Of a DNA stretch of 10,555 nt, positions 1 to 6,512 are shown piece by piece (within the stretch, counting starts at the first letter, position 1; each line of letters begins with the position of its first letter). The stretch is from NCBI GenBank assembly GCA_021791615.1, contig JAJYWG010000457.1, positions 1 through 10,555 of the forward strand, given 5' to 3'. The notes beneath the pieces were generated by a model. It did no database searches. It saw only the letters and a list, made by a program, of their open reading frames with translations, and had not been told where the DNA came from. The stretch is from Actinomycetes bacterium (lineage in GTDB: Bacteria; Actinomycetota; Acidimicrobiia; Acidimicrobiales; RAAP-2). A program made the position numbers and the translations under genes.

Positions 1-42
1 GACGAGTCCCAACAGGTGGCGGTAGAGCTCGGTGTCACGCAT
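1..42 (-). CDS. ISL3-family transposase, N-terminal fragment (runs off left edge)
   Basis: Read on the minus strand from an ATG at 42-40, the window edge encodes 14 residues, MRDTELYRHLLGLV. From memory this matches the characteristic N-terminus of actinobacterial ISL3-family transposases (M-R-D-x-E-L-Y-x-x-L-L-G), DDE enzymes that move the element by cutting at its terminal repeats. The zinc-finger and DDE domains would lie outside the window, so intactness cannot be judged. No other good start is visible in frame just upstream. The call rests on a short peptide, supported by the terminal-repeat-like sequence to its right. Confidence 0.68.
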   Translation of the reverse strand, partial: MRDTELYRHLLGLV

Positions 43-126
43 CTCGCCATCGTCGCGGAGGACCTCTACACCGTTCTAGCGAACGTCAGTTCGACACACT
101 TACCCACTCAAAACCCGGAAGCGCCC
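1..126 (-). mobile_element. Insertion sequence end (ISL3-like), transposase-proximal side
   Basis: Between the transposase start at 42 and about 126 lies AT-richer non-coding DNA, unlike the GC-rich DNA to its right. Read inward on the minus strand from about 126 it begins GGGCGCTTCCGGGTTTTG and continues with GAGTGGGTAAGTGTGTCGAA. That is the style of terminal inverted repeat I recall for actinobacterial ISL3 elements. The edge at 125 or 126 is inferred from where this sequence ends. The partner repeat and the expected 8-bp target duplication (which would start about 126-127) cannot be tested here. A short palindrome, GAACgtcaGTTC, lies at 81-92. Confidence 0.6.
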
Positions 127-372
127 ATTAGTTGCCCGAACTGAGCCTGCTCGGGCGCAACCGGGTCGGCCACGGGTCGGCCGGCGGCGCGGCGCCCCTC
201 CGGAGCCCGGTCGGGCAGCCGGGGCCGGACGGTCTCTTGCCCCGTGCCCGACGCCCGGCGGGTCGGTGCGCTGGGACTTTCGTCCCTACTCCCTGCCGGG
301 TGCCGGCCCCACGGTGGAGGGATCAAGGGTCTGTGGCCAGGTCGCAGGACCCCCGCGGTGGAGGAGCGTGAC
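127..372 (+). promoter_or_regulatory. Leader / promoter region of the GYWL-repeat surface protein gene
   Basis: This is 246 nt without a credible gene, between the insertion-sequence edge and the start codon at 373. It holds a direct repeat (GGGTCGGCC twice, about 165-185), the DosR-like palindrome at 273-286, and near the gene a GGGTC...GGACCC pair (about 328-352) that may be a weak second site or a hairpin. The Shine-Dalgarno GGAGGAG is at 360-366, six nt before the ATG. I see no convincing -35/-10 pair. In-frame codons do extend upstream to 244, but they give an Arg/Pro-rich peptide with no signal sequence, so I treat this stretch as untranslated. Confidence 0.55.
273..286 (+). promoter_or_regulatory. 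DosR/DevR-like response-regulator box
   Basis: GGGACTTTCGTCCC is a perfect palindrome in its GGGAC/GTCCC arms. It matches 13 of 14 core positions of the mycobacterial DosR (DevR) box as I know it (GGGACTWWAGTCCC). Its right edge is 86 nt upstream of the ATG at 373, a reasonable distance for an activator site. DosR is a NarL-type response regulator of the hypoxia/nitric-oxide dormancy response. Whether this organism has a DosR homologue cannot be seen here. Confidence 0.55.
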
Positions 373-3234
373 ATGAGACCATTCAGACGAGTCATGATGA
401 TCGCAGTCAGCATGCTGGCTGTGTTCTTCATGCTGTCATCACAGGCCCTGGCCGCTGGCCCGGGCCCCGGTGGCGGAACAGGCCCAGGCCAAGGCGGCAA
501 GGGTGGCAACTCCGCCTACGCCGACCTCTGGTTTGTCCTGCGGGCGACCAACGGCACGCCGATCCTGAAGACGTTCACAATTCCCGCAACGGAGAAGGAG
601 GGGGCAACGACGGAGAGCTGCACCCAACCGGTCTCCTCCACACCGATACCGGGCGTGAGCCCGATCAAGAACCCGGTGGACGACCTGACAGTCTGGCTCG
701 TCCCCCTGCAGGGGGAGTGGCTCAGCCAGACACCGGTCCCCGAGCCGGTCACAACAATCTCGGCCTGTGACGCTCAGCCCGCCTACGCCATGTTCGTCAC
801 CGAGGTCGACCTCGAGCGCCTGAACATGGCCCGCACGTCCGACACAGTGCTCGCCAGGATGCTGGCCACAGTCACGAAGAAGCTCGAGACCGCGTCCACC
901 ATCGGGCTCGAGTCGACCGGTCGGATCACAATCGACGGCAAGCCCATCGACTCCCCGAACCAGAACGCGGCGATCTACAAGTCGCTCATGGAGACCGGCA
1001 CCATCCCGGGGCTCCCCGCCAGCATGGCGAGCCCCTCGGCCCACATCGGCACATTCGACACCATGGACCTCGCCGCCATGGCGATCGGGGCGACGGCGTC
1101 CAAGACACTGCCGCTCAGCGTGGACGCCATCGAGTACTACAACCAGATCATCGGCTTCCCGACGTCCGGCACACCCACGTGGAAGACACTCAAGTTCCTC
1201 ACGGTCGGCACCCACCAGTACGTGAACTTCACAACAATTGGAGGCCACGGACCGTTCACCTACAACCGATCGGGCATGTTCCCCGGCAGCGTGACCTGGC
1301 TGACAGTCCCCACCCTGACGTGGAAGGTGACGCCGATCCTCCAGGCGGTGCCGTTCAACAACCTGGTGCCCAATGCCGCCACGACCACCCTCACGGGGGC
1401 CCTCGCCTTCGCCCAGCTGGCCGACGACGTCCGGTCGATGTGCAACTACATCCCGGACAACGCCTTCATCCCCGGCTTCTACATGGACTCTCCGGGGCAG
1501 AACACCACTCCGACACAGGACAGGGCGATCACCGACTCGGCCGTCAGCCTCGGAACCCTGCCGGCAAGCGTCTTCGAGGCGAACCCGTTCTCGATGACCG
1601 CCCAGCTGCTCAACCCGTTCGGCGGCATATCGATCGCCACCGCACGGCTCCGTATCACGGTGCACGCCCCCGAGGCGCTCGCCGCGACAGCCGTGACCGC
1701 GACCGGCACACCCACAGGCCAGAGCGTCCCGTTCAGCGTGGACAACGGCAACCTGATCGGCTGGTGGGGTCCGGCATCCGGCTTCCCGGTGGCGCCGGGC
1801 TACAACGCCTCCACCAAGTTCAACGTCACGGTCGCCGGCGAGGCGCCGGCGGGCGCGTACACGGTCACCCTGGACCTGGTCACAGCCACCGACACATCGA
1901 AGGTGTTCGCGACGAACACCCGCACCCTCACAGTGCTCGCCAACCAGACGACGGTGCTGTGGGGCGACAACGTGCCCAAGCTCGTGACACAGGGCACGCC
2001 GGCGGCGTTCCCGCTCTCGGTCTACTCGCCGAGCACGGGGACAGGCCAGCTGGACCTCACGGTGAGCGGCCCGGGCGGAGCCACAGGAACCCTCACAAAG
2101 GGTGACGTGAGCATCTACGCCAGCAATGGCAACGCGATGGTGCCGATGCCGCTCACGCCGAACGCAGGCGAGCTCGTCGGCTCCTGGAGCGTGTCCGGCC
2201 TCCACGTCGGCTTCAACCCGGTCACCTGGTACGTGACGGTCGCAGAGGGGGCGCCGCTCGGCAACTACGCCTTCGCGGTGAGCCTCCAGAGCGGCAACAC
2301 CCTCCAGCCGGCGGTCGTGATCGTCGTTGCCGCTGCGAGCCACGGCAACCAGCCGACAGGGACGGGCGACACAGGCACAGGTGGGAGTGGCAACACAGGA
2401 AAGGGTGAGAAGGTCATCACGAGCGGCGGCGACGCGACGTTCAAGCTGTCCCAGTCCGGCACGTTCACCATCACCACGACCGGGTCCCCCACCCCGAAGC
2501 TGAGCGTGGTCGGAACCCTGCCGGCGGGTGTGACCTTCACGGACAACGGGGACGGGACCGCCACCCTCTCTGGGACGCCGGCCCCAGGAACCACAGGCAC
2601 GTACCCGTTCACAGTCGTCGCCACCTTCAGTGAGTCGACCACCGACACGCAGGCGTTCGTCCTGACCGTCGAAGCGTCCGTCACGCCGCCGACACAGGGC
2701 ACGACACCCACACCCGGTCACTCCACAACACCGGTGACCCCGCCCACGACACCGGTGACGACACCGTCCCAGACACAGACACGCACCCAGACACAGACAC
2801 AGTCGCAGACACAGACACAGACACGCACACAGACACGGACACGCACCCAGACACGGACCGGTGCGGGATATTGGCTGGCGGCTCGGGACGGCGGGATCTT
2901 CAGCTTCGGCAGCGCCGGCTTCCACGGCTCGACCGGGGCGATGCACCTCAACGCCTCGATCGTGGGAGGGGCGTCCACCCCTGACGGGAAGGGCTACTGG
3001 CTGGTCGCCTCCGACGGCGGGATCTTCGCCTTCGGCGACGCCGGCTTCTACGGCTCGACCGGAGCCATGCACTTGAACGCCCACATCGTGGGCATGGCAC
3101 CCACCCCGGACGGGAAGGGCTACTGGCTGGTCGCCTCCGACGGCGGGATCTTCGCCTTCGGCGACGCCGGCTTCCACGGCAGCGAGGGAGATGCTCCCCT
3201 CAACCAGCCGATCGTCGGCATGATGGCGTCGTAG
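373..3234 (+). CDS. Exported repeat protein: unknown N-terminal region, putative-Ig domain, QT linker, three GYWL repeats
   Basis: A 953-residue protein starting at ATG 373, chosen because GGAGGAG lies six nt upstream and a clear signal peptide follows at once (MRPFRR, hydrophobic core 7-23, AxA site ALA at 25-27). The mature chain opens with a Gly/Pro linker. A long region of no recognised family follows (about 40-680), beta-rich in its second half. A putative-Ig (He_PIG-like) module comes next at about 685-768, with the typical LPAGVTF...[10 protein letters not shown] signature. Then come a Thr/Pro stretch, a Q-T/R-T linker (residues 800-829) and three 42-residue repeats to the C-terminus ([19 protein letters not shown]...). 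No sortase motif or C-terminal membrane anchor is present, so it is probably secreted or held to the wall non-covalently. Adhesion or surface binding is my inference. The repeats could form beta-propeller-like blades. A DosR-like box lies upstream. Thr is often encoded by ACA. Confidence 0.9.
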   Translation: MRPFRRVMMIAVSMLAVFFMLSSQALAAGPGPGGGTGPGQGGKGGNSAYADLWFVLRATNGTPILKTFTIPATEKEGATTESCTQPVSSTPIPGVSPIKNPVDDLTVWLVPLQGEWLSQTPVPEPVTTISACDAQPAYAMFVTEVDLERLNMARTSDTVLARMLATVTKKLETASTIGLESTGRITIDGKPIDSPNQNAAIYKSLMETGTIPGLPASMASPSAHIGTFDTMDLAAMAIGATASKTLPLSVDAIEYYNQIIGFPTSGTPTWKTLKFLTVGTHQYVNFTTIGGHGPFTYNRSGMFPGSVTWLTVPTLTWKVTPILQAVPFNNLVPNAATTTLTGALAFAQLADDVRSMCNYIPDNAFIPGFYMDSPGQNTTPTQDRAITDSAVSLGTLPASVFEANPFSMTAQLLNPFGGISIATARLRITVHAPEALAATAVTATGTPTGQSVPFSVDNGNLIGWWGPASGFPVAPGYNASTKFNVTVAGEAPAGAYTVTLDLVTATDTSKVFATNTRTLTVLANQTTVLWGDNVPKLVTQGTPAAFPLSVYSPSTGTGQLDLTVSGPGGATGTLTKGDVSIYASNGNAMVPMPLTPNAGELVGSWSVSGLHVGFNPVTWYVTVAEGAPLGNYAFAVSLQSGNTLQPAVVIVVAAASHGNQPTGTGDTGTGGSGNTGKGEKVITSGGDATFKLSQSGTFTITTTGSPTPKLSVVGTLPAGVTFTDNGDGTATLSGTPAPGTTGTYPFTVVATFSESTTDTQAFVLTVEASVTPPTQGTTPTPGHSTTPVTPPTTPVTTPSQTQTRTQTQTQSQTQTQTRTQTRTRTQTRTGAGYWLAARDGGIFSFGSAGFHGSTGAMHLNASIVGGASTPDGKGYWLVASDGGIFAFGDAGFYGSTGAMHLNAHIVGMAPTPDGKGYWLVASDGGIFAFGDAGFHGSEGDAPLNQPIVGMMAS
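2770..2859 (+). repeat. Degenerate CAGACA hexanucleotide tract (QT-rich linker)
   Basis: Ninety nt made almost entirely of CAGACA-type hexamers with CGCACC/CGGACA variants encode 30 residues alternating Thr with Gln, Arg or Ser. Because the unit is 6 nt, slippage would change linker length by two residues without breaking the frame. It separates the Ig-like part from the GYWL repeats. Confidence 0.9.
2866..3234 (+). repeat. Three tandem 126-nt GYWL repeats
   Basis: Units begin at 2866, 2992 and 3118, exactly 126 nt (42 residues) apart; the last stops after 38 residues. Each carries GYWL, DGGIF, FG, AGF and (in the first two) [10 protein letters not shown]. Units two and three are identical over 57 nt at their starts (2992-3048 and 3118-3174), which suggests recent duplication or conversion. 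Unit one has diverged ([15 protein letters not shown]). Confidence 0.92.
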
Positions 3235-3254
3235 ACGTGCACACGGCGGTCCGT

Positions 3255-3273
3255 CGGCGCTGACGAAGCGCCG
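3255..3273 (+). terminator. Hairpin downstream of the GYWL-repeat gene
   Basis: Perfect inverted repeat CGGCGCT (3255-3261) / AGCGCCG (3267-3273) with loop GACGA, starting 21 nt after the TAG at 3232-3234. The stem can be extended by G-U and C-G pairs on its outer side. No U-tract follows, so it is a candidate terminator or 3'-end stabiliser only. Confidence 0.45.
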
Positions 3274-3290
3274 GTGGGCCGATCGAGCAG

Positions 3291-3346
3291 AGGCCTCCGG
3301 GTGCAGGTGGGCAGGTGTTCGAGCCTGCCGCTTGTCCCGGAGGTCT
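3291..3346 (-). terminator. Nested stem-loop between convergent genes, likely 3' end of the ATPase transcript
   Basis: An outer stem pairs 3291-3301 with 3336-3346: eleven pairs, one of them G-U, with a perfect CCTCCGGG/CCCGGAGG core. It encloses an inner hairpin GGCAGG (3310-3315) / CCTGCC (3324-3329). On the minus strand the structure begins 20 nt after the ATPase stop (TGA at 3369-3367). No U-tract is visible on either side. Confidence 0.5.
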
Positions 3347-3366
3347 TCGCGTTGGCAGCAGCGGAG

Positions 3367-4836
3367 TCAGGTGGACTCGGGGCGACGGGCGAGCTCGAGT
3401 GGAACGTCGACGAGCGTTACCCGGTCATCGGACGCAGCGAGGTTCAGGAGCCCGTCCGTGTACCCGGCGCGGGAGAAGAGCAGAACTCGCAATTGGGTCG
3501 CCAGGCGGTACCCGTCCTGCTGGAGAGCGGGCAACTTGTACCGGTCGAGATCGGTCAGCGCGTCGGCCGTCATCTCCCTGTTGCGCCACTTCGCTTCGCC
3601 CACGACGGTGACCCTCGACCGGCCGATCCCCACGATGTCGATCTCTTCCGACTCGCGCGTACGGGTCTTCCGCAGCGGGTCCAGCGCCCGCCCCCACCAC
3701 CGGCCGACCGAGGGAGCGATCGACCCGAGGTTCGAGCGGGTCCATCGTCGGCACCAGGCCTCGAACGTGGGTGCCGTGTGATCGTTGAGGGCCGGTCGAA
3801 CTTCAGCGTCAAAGAGATCGGTGGCGCTGAGCCCGCTCTCGAGATCGTCTGCAAAGCGGAAGACGAAGCGGAACCAGAACGCGAAGAAGGGATCCGTGAC
3901 GGCCCACTTGTCGCCCCGCGACCCGGCACGGGCCGCGAGGGGCCTTTCCCGATCGACGAGCCCGACGTGTTCCAACGCTCGGAGGTAGGGCGTGAGCTCC
4001 TGGGTCCTGACGTGAAGGGGAGCCGCGAGCTGCGCGGCTTCCTTGGGCCCCGACGCGAGCAGCTCGAGGATGGAGAAGTGAGTGCCAGCCGAGATCATCT
4101 CCTGGCCGAGAGCTACGTTCACCTCGGCGAAGAGCGCGCTGTTCCGGTCGAGGACGTTGCGGCAGACCGCCTCTCGCACGGAGCCGCGGCCGAGCAGCGC
4201 GAGGTACCTGGGCATTCCGCCGGTGATGGCGAAACGCTCCATGCGATCGATCGGATCGAGGTCGGCGAGAAAGGGGGATGCCTCGAAGAAGTCCATGGGC
4301 CGGAGGACGAGGGGCGTCAGTCGCCCGTGCATAGGGCTCGTCTCTTCTTGAAGGGACGCCATCACGGAGAGCGTCGAACCGCAGAGAAGCAGCTTCGTCT
4401 TCGACCCCGCGAGCTCATCTTCGAGGGTGGCGGCAATCGCGCTCAGGAGCCGGTTGGTCGCCGCATCGCCGCGGGGGAGCAGGTAGGGGAACTCGTCGAC
4501 GACGGCGAGGGTCCTGCCCTCCCTGCCCATTCTGAGCAAGATCCTGAAGAGCGACGGGACGTCGGGGATGTCCGGGCGGACGCCGAGATGGGGCTCGATC
4601 TGTATGGCCAGGTCGGCGAGCTGCCTGGCCGGTGCTCCCCTCTCGGCGACGAGGATGATCGCCTGCTTGCCGTGGGCGAACCTGCGGAAGAGCCACGACT
4701 TGCCGACCCGCCGGCGCCCGAAGAGGTTGATCGGCTGCCTGTCGGTGCTCGCCCACCACTGGTCGAGGCGGGCGAGCTGGTCGTCACGATCGACGAAGTT
4801 GCCGACCTCCGGCCACTGGAAGGTTCCGACGGGCAC
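3367..4836 (-). CDS. AAA+ ATPase (archaeal-ATPase family) with C-terminal DUF234-type PD-(D/E)XK nuclease-like domain
   Basis: A 489-residue cytoplasmic protein from GTG 4836, supported by GGGAG six nt upstream. The ATPase part has Walker A GRRRVGKS (40-47) and Walker B LAVVDEFPYL (110-119, D114/E115). A winged-helix segment follows at about 252-300, then the family hallmark DPFFAFWFRFVF. The C-terminal part carries EIDIVG...VTVVGEAKW, so D400, E414 and K416 form an apparently intact PD-(D/E)XK active-site set, as in the DUF234 domain commonly fused to these ATPases. The family is widespread in archaea and bacteria and mostly uncharacterised; ATP-dependent DNA binding or cleavage is inference. 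It is the last gene of a leftward series but has its own repeat-bearing upstream region. Thr codons never use ACA (0 of 27), unlike the exported-protein genes nearby. Family call is strong, role unknown. Confidence 0.88.
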   Translation of the reverse strand: MPVGTFQWPEVGNFVDRDDQLARLDQWWASTDRQPINLFGRRRVGKSWLFRRFAHGKQAIILVAERGAPARQLADLAIQIEPHLGVRPDIPDVPSLFRILLRMGREGRTLAVVDEFPYLLPRGDAATNRLLSAIAATLEDELAGSKTKLLLCGSTLSVMASLQEETSPMHGRLTPLVLRPMDFFEASPFLADLDPIDRMERFAITGGMPRYLALLGRGSVREAVCRNVLDRNSALFAEVNVALGQEMISAGTHFSILELLASGPKEAAQLAAPLHVRTQELTPYLRALEHVGLVDRERPLAARAGSRGDKWAVTDPFFAFWFRFVFRFADDLESGLSATDLFDAEVRPALNDHTAPTFEAWCRRWTRSNLGSIAPSVGRWWGRALDPLRKTRTRESEEIDIVGIGRSRVTVVGEAKWRNREMTADALTDLDRYKLPALQQDGYRLATQLRVLLFSRAGYTDGLLNLAASDDRVTLVDVPLELARRPEST

Positions 4837-4860
4837 CTGACTCTCCCTCGCCTCGTTCCC

Positions 4861-4880
4861 GAGTTGACATTGGTCAACTC
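4861..4880. promoter_or_regulatory. Perfect 8-bp-arm palindrome upstream of the ATPase gene (operator candidate)
   Basis: GAGTTGAC (4861-4868) and GTCAACTC (4873-4880) form a perfect inverted repeat around ATTG. It is centred about 35 nt upstream of the ATPase GTG (24 nt from its near edge), where a repressor or the ATPase's own winged helix could bind. It could also form an mRNA hairpin. Confidence 0.5.
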
Positions 4881-4920
4881 AGCGTAGGCTAACTTAGCGT
4901 ATGTCAGCTTAGCGTATGGT
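4876..4920. repeat. Three 15-nt direct repeats (iteron-like) upstream of the ATPase gene
   Basis: AGCGTA recurs at 4881, 4896 and 4911, exactly 15 nt apart, within units of the form (T/C)(C/T)A(A/G)CT(C/T)AGCGTA(G/T)G. The first unit overlaps the right arm of the palindrome at 4861-4880. Part of the array also reads as GCTAA-C-TTAGC (4888-4898). On the minus strand the units read TACGCTAAG..., so one may also serve as a poor -10. Spacing near 1.5 helical turns suggests a protein-binding array. Confidence 0.6.
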
Positions 4921-4941
4921 TACCCGCGGAAATCGGGCATT

Positions 4942-4970
4942 CCGGTGAGCGGAGATGAGCACGTCACCGG
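4942..4970 (-). terminator. Stem-loop overlapping the TetR-like gene stop codon
   Basis: CCGGTGA (4942-4948) pairs with TCACCGG (4964-4970) around a 15-nt loop. The stop codon (TGA, 4966-4964 on the minus strand) lies within the stem. It may end or attenuate the transcript before the ATPase gene. No U-tract is present. Confidence 0.3.
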
Positions 4971-6271
4971 GGCGGCCCGTCGGCGACCGACTGCGACCCA
5001 GCGGACGATCCGCCCGACAAGCTGGGGGAGAGCACGCGCACGAGGGAGAGCACGGTGCTCCACCCCGGCGTGCCCAGGAGGGCGGCGCCGATCAGCTCGT
5101 GCGCCGTGACGGACGGGTCGACGCCCGGACAATGCCGCCGCACGATCTCGGCGATCTCCCGCTCGAGCTCCGTCCGGACCCCTGTGCCGATCGTCGGCTC
5201 CTGCCGGCACACCACGGCGATCGCTCCGGGCAGGATGTCCGCCACCTCTCGCAGACGGCGGAGGAGCCCGAGGATCAGCGGCAGCTCCGTCCGCGGCCCC
5301 GAGCCGTCGGCGTGGTCCTGGTCGACCAGGGACCCGCCGCCGAGCACGCTCGACCACACCAGGGCGTCGGCGAGGTCGGCGGTGCTCGGGAAGAGGAGGT
5401 GGGCCGTCTCCGCGCTGATCGCCGCCTCGGCTGCCGTGCTGTCCACGGTGCGGGCTGTGGGCGAGGGCCACGACGCGGCGGCCCGCTCGAGCATGGCGTC
5501 GAACAAGACGCTGCCCTCGTCGGTCGCCGGGCGCCGGGGATCGCCGAGCGTGCCGTCCTCCGAGAAGGCGAGAGCGAGGGCGTAGACCGCCTCGCCGATC
5601 ATCCTGCTGTCGAAGACGTCCGGCTGGATGTAGCGGCGCAGGACCGCGCCGTCGATCATCGAGTGGAGGATCGCCAGCAGCTGCCGCGGGTCCATCCCCC
5701 GCCGGGGACGCCGGTTGATCAGCGAGATCGACGCGATCATGATCTGCAGGAGGTCGTCGGTCATCTGGTCGTAGAACCGGGCGCGGATGTCGAGGAGGGT
5801 CTCGGCCAGGGCCCGGTCCTCTTCGCTGAGCCCGGCACTGCCCTCCCACACCGGGCTGGCCGTCATGGCGACCGCGTGGAAGATCCACCCCACCGGGCAT
5901 CCGAGCGAGCGGAACTGGTTGTCGGCGTTGGCCGCCATGGCGGCGATGATCGCTTCGTCGAACGGCTGCTCCTGCTCGACGCACTCCTGGAACGCCTTGG
6001 CGATCTGTTCGGCGCTGTCGGCGAACCCGCTCCACTCCGGCCGGGCCGCCGCCGCCGCCACCTCCTCGATGATGGCGTCGCTCGGGGACCGTCCCGCAGC
6101 CTTGAAGAGGCGGTAGGTCGTGTCCTTCGACGCTCCGGTGTCGGCACTGAGCAACGACGCGTTGAGGACGGCGCGCAGCATGGAGACCGGGTCCGAGAGC
6201 ACTCTCGCCATGCCGGCTTCGACGATCGCCTGCCGGTTCGCCTGCTGGCTCGCCTCTCGAGCGCCCACCAC
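4964..6271 (-). CDS. TetR-like transcriptional regulator with two tandem TetR-type units
   Basis: About 435 residues from GTG 6271 (the adjacent GTG at 6268 is equally possible). The first unit has a TetR-type helix-turn-helix at about 34-56, ending in TGASKDTTYRLF as in the family's recognition helix. A second, weaker TetR-like segment lies at about 270-308 (TVDSTAAEAAISAETAHLLFPSTADLADAL), followed by another helical part, so the protein is about twice the usual TetR length of around 200 residues. The frame stays open to an ATG at 6556, but the extra 95 residues are Arg/Pro/Ala-rich, overlap the 3' end of the next gene and include the operator-like palindromes, so I reject that start. The Shine-Dalgarno is weak (GGACGG). 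It is likely a DNA-binding repressor, probably self-controlled; the ligand is unknown. Confidence 0.8.
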   Translation of the reverse strand: MVGAREASQQANRQAIVEAGMARVLSDPVSMLRAVLNASLLSADTGASKDTTYRLFKAAGRSPSDAIIEEVAAAAARPEWSGFADSAEQIAKAFQECVEQEQPFDEAIIAAMAANADNQFRSLGCPVGWIFHAVAMTASPVWEGSAGLSEEDRALAETLLDIRARFYDQMTDDLLQIMIASISLINRRPRRGMDPRQLLAILHSMIDGAVLRRYIQPDVFDSRMIGEAVYALALAFSEDGTLGDPRRPATDEGSVLFDAMLERAAASWPSPTARTVDSTAAEAAISAETAHLLFPSTADLADALVWSSVLGGGSLVDQDHADGSGPRTELPLILGLLRRLREVADILPGAIAVVCRQEPTIGTGVRTELEREIAEIVRRHCPGVDPSVTAHELIGAALLGTPGWSTVLSLVRVLSPSLSGGSSAGSQSVADGPPR

Positions 6272-6284
6272 ATCACCGTCCGTC

Positions 6285-6300
6285 CGCACCCGCCGGTGCG
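6285..6300. promoter_or_regulatory. Short palindrome next to the TetR-like gene start (operator candidate)
   Basis: CGCACC (6285-6290) and GGTGCG (6295-6300) form a perfect inverted repeat around CGCC, 14 nt upstream of the GTG at 6271. The same GGTGC/GCACC element occurs in the larger palindrome at 6317-6347. Two related sites before a TetR-type gene fit autoregulation. Confidence 0.4.
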
Positions 6301-6316
6301 ACCACCGAGCGCACTT

Positions 6317-6347
6317 CCGGTGCAAACCGTACTCCCGTTCGCACCGG
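6317..6347. promoter_or_regulatory. 31-nt imperfect palindrome upstream of the TetR-like gene (operator candidate)
   Basis: CCGGTGCAAAC (6317-6327) mirrors GTTCGCACCGG (6337-6347) with 10 of 11 pairs matched, around a 9-nt spacer. The size and symmetry are typical of TetR operators. It lies 46 nt upstream of the gene start, a likely promoter position, though no clear -35/-10 is visible in this GC-rich stretch. Confidence 0.5.
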
Positions 6348-6459
6348 CGTGCCGGAGTGACTCGAGCGGGCGCAGCCGCCGCCGCGTCGGCGGGGTGGGC
6401 GTGAAGGGATGAGGCGCGGGGTGTGGGAGTGGGTTGGGGCGTGGAGTGCGCGCGGTGGT

Positions 6460-6498
6460 GGAGGGGGCTCCCCTCCCCCAAGGGCGCGGCCTTCGGCC
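6460..6498 (-). terminator. GC-rich hairpins after the zinc-ribbon membrane protein gene
   Basis: Two inverted repeats follow the stop codon at 6513: GGCC-TTC-GGCC (6488-6498) and GGAGGGG/CCCCTCC (6460-6466 and 6470-6476, loop GCT). They sit 15 to 53 nt past the stop and could end the CHAP/zinc-ribbon transcript. There is no U-tract, and simple GC-richness makes such hairpins common, so confidence is low. The rest of 6272-6512 holds only the TetR-like gene's control sites. Confidence 0.3.
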
Positions 6499-6512
6499 TC
6501 CGGCCTCCGATG

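Noticed and set aside
439..3177. Very long minus-strand open frame opposite the GYWL-repeat gene
   Set aside because: Its product is rich in Arg, Gly, Cys and His with no domain. The plus strand has a ribosome site, signal peptide and real repeats.
3310..3343. tRNA-like 3' end (GTTCGAG loop between GGCAGG and CCTGCC)
   Set aside because: The T-arm does not pair correctly around TTCGA, and no D-arm or anticodon arm precedes it; it is better read as the inner hairpin of the nested stem-loop.
3274..4887. 537-codon plus-strand frame opposite the ATPase gene
   Set aside because: Charged, low-complexity product without motifs; the minus strand carries Walker A, Walker B and nuclease motifs.
4955..6412. 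485-codon plus-strand frame opposite the TetR-like gene
   Set aside because: Arg/Asp/Gly-rich shadow of codon bias in GC-rich DNA; no start signal or domain.
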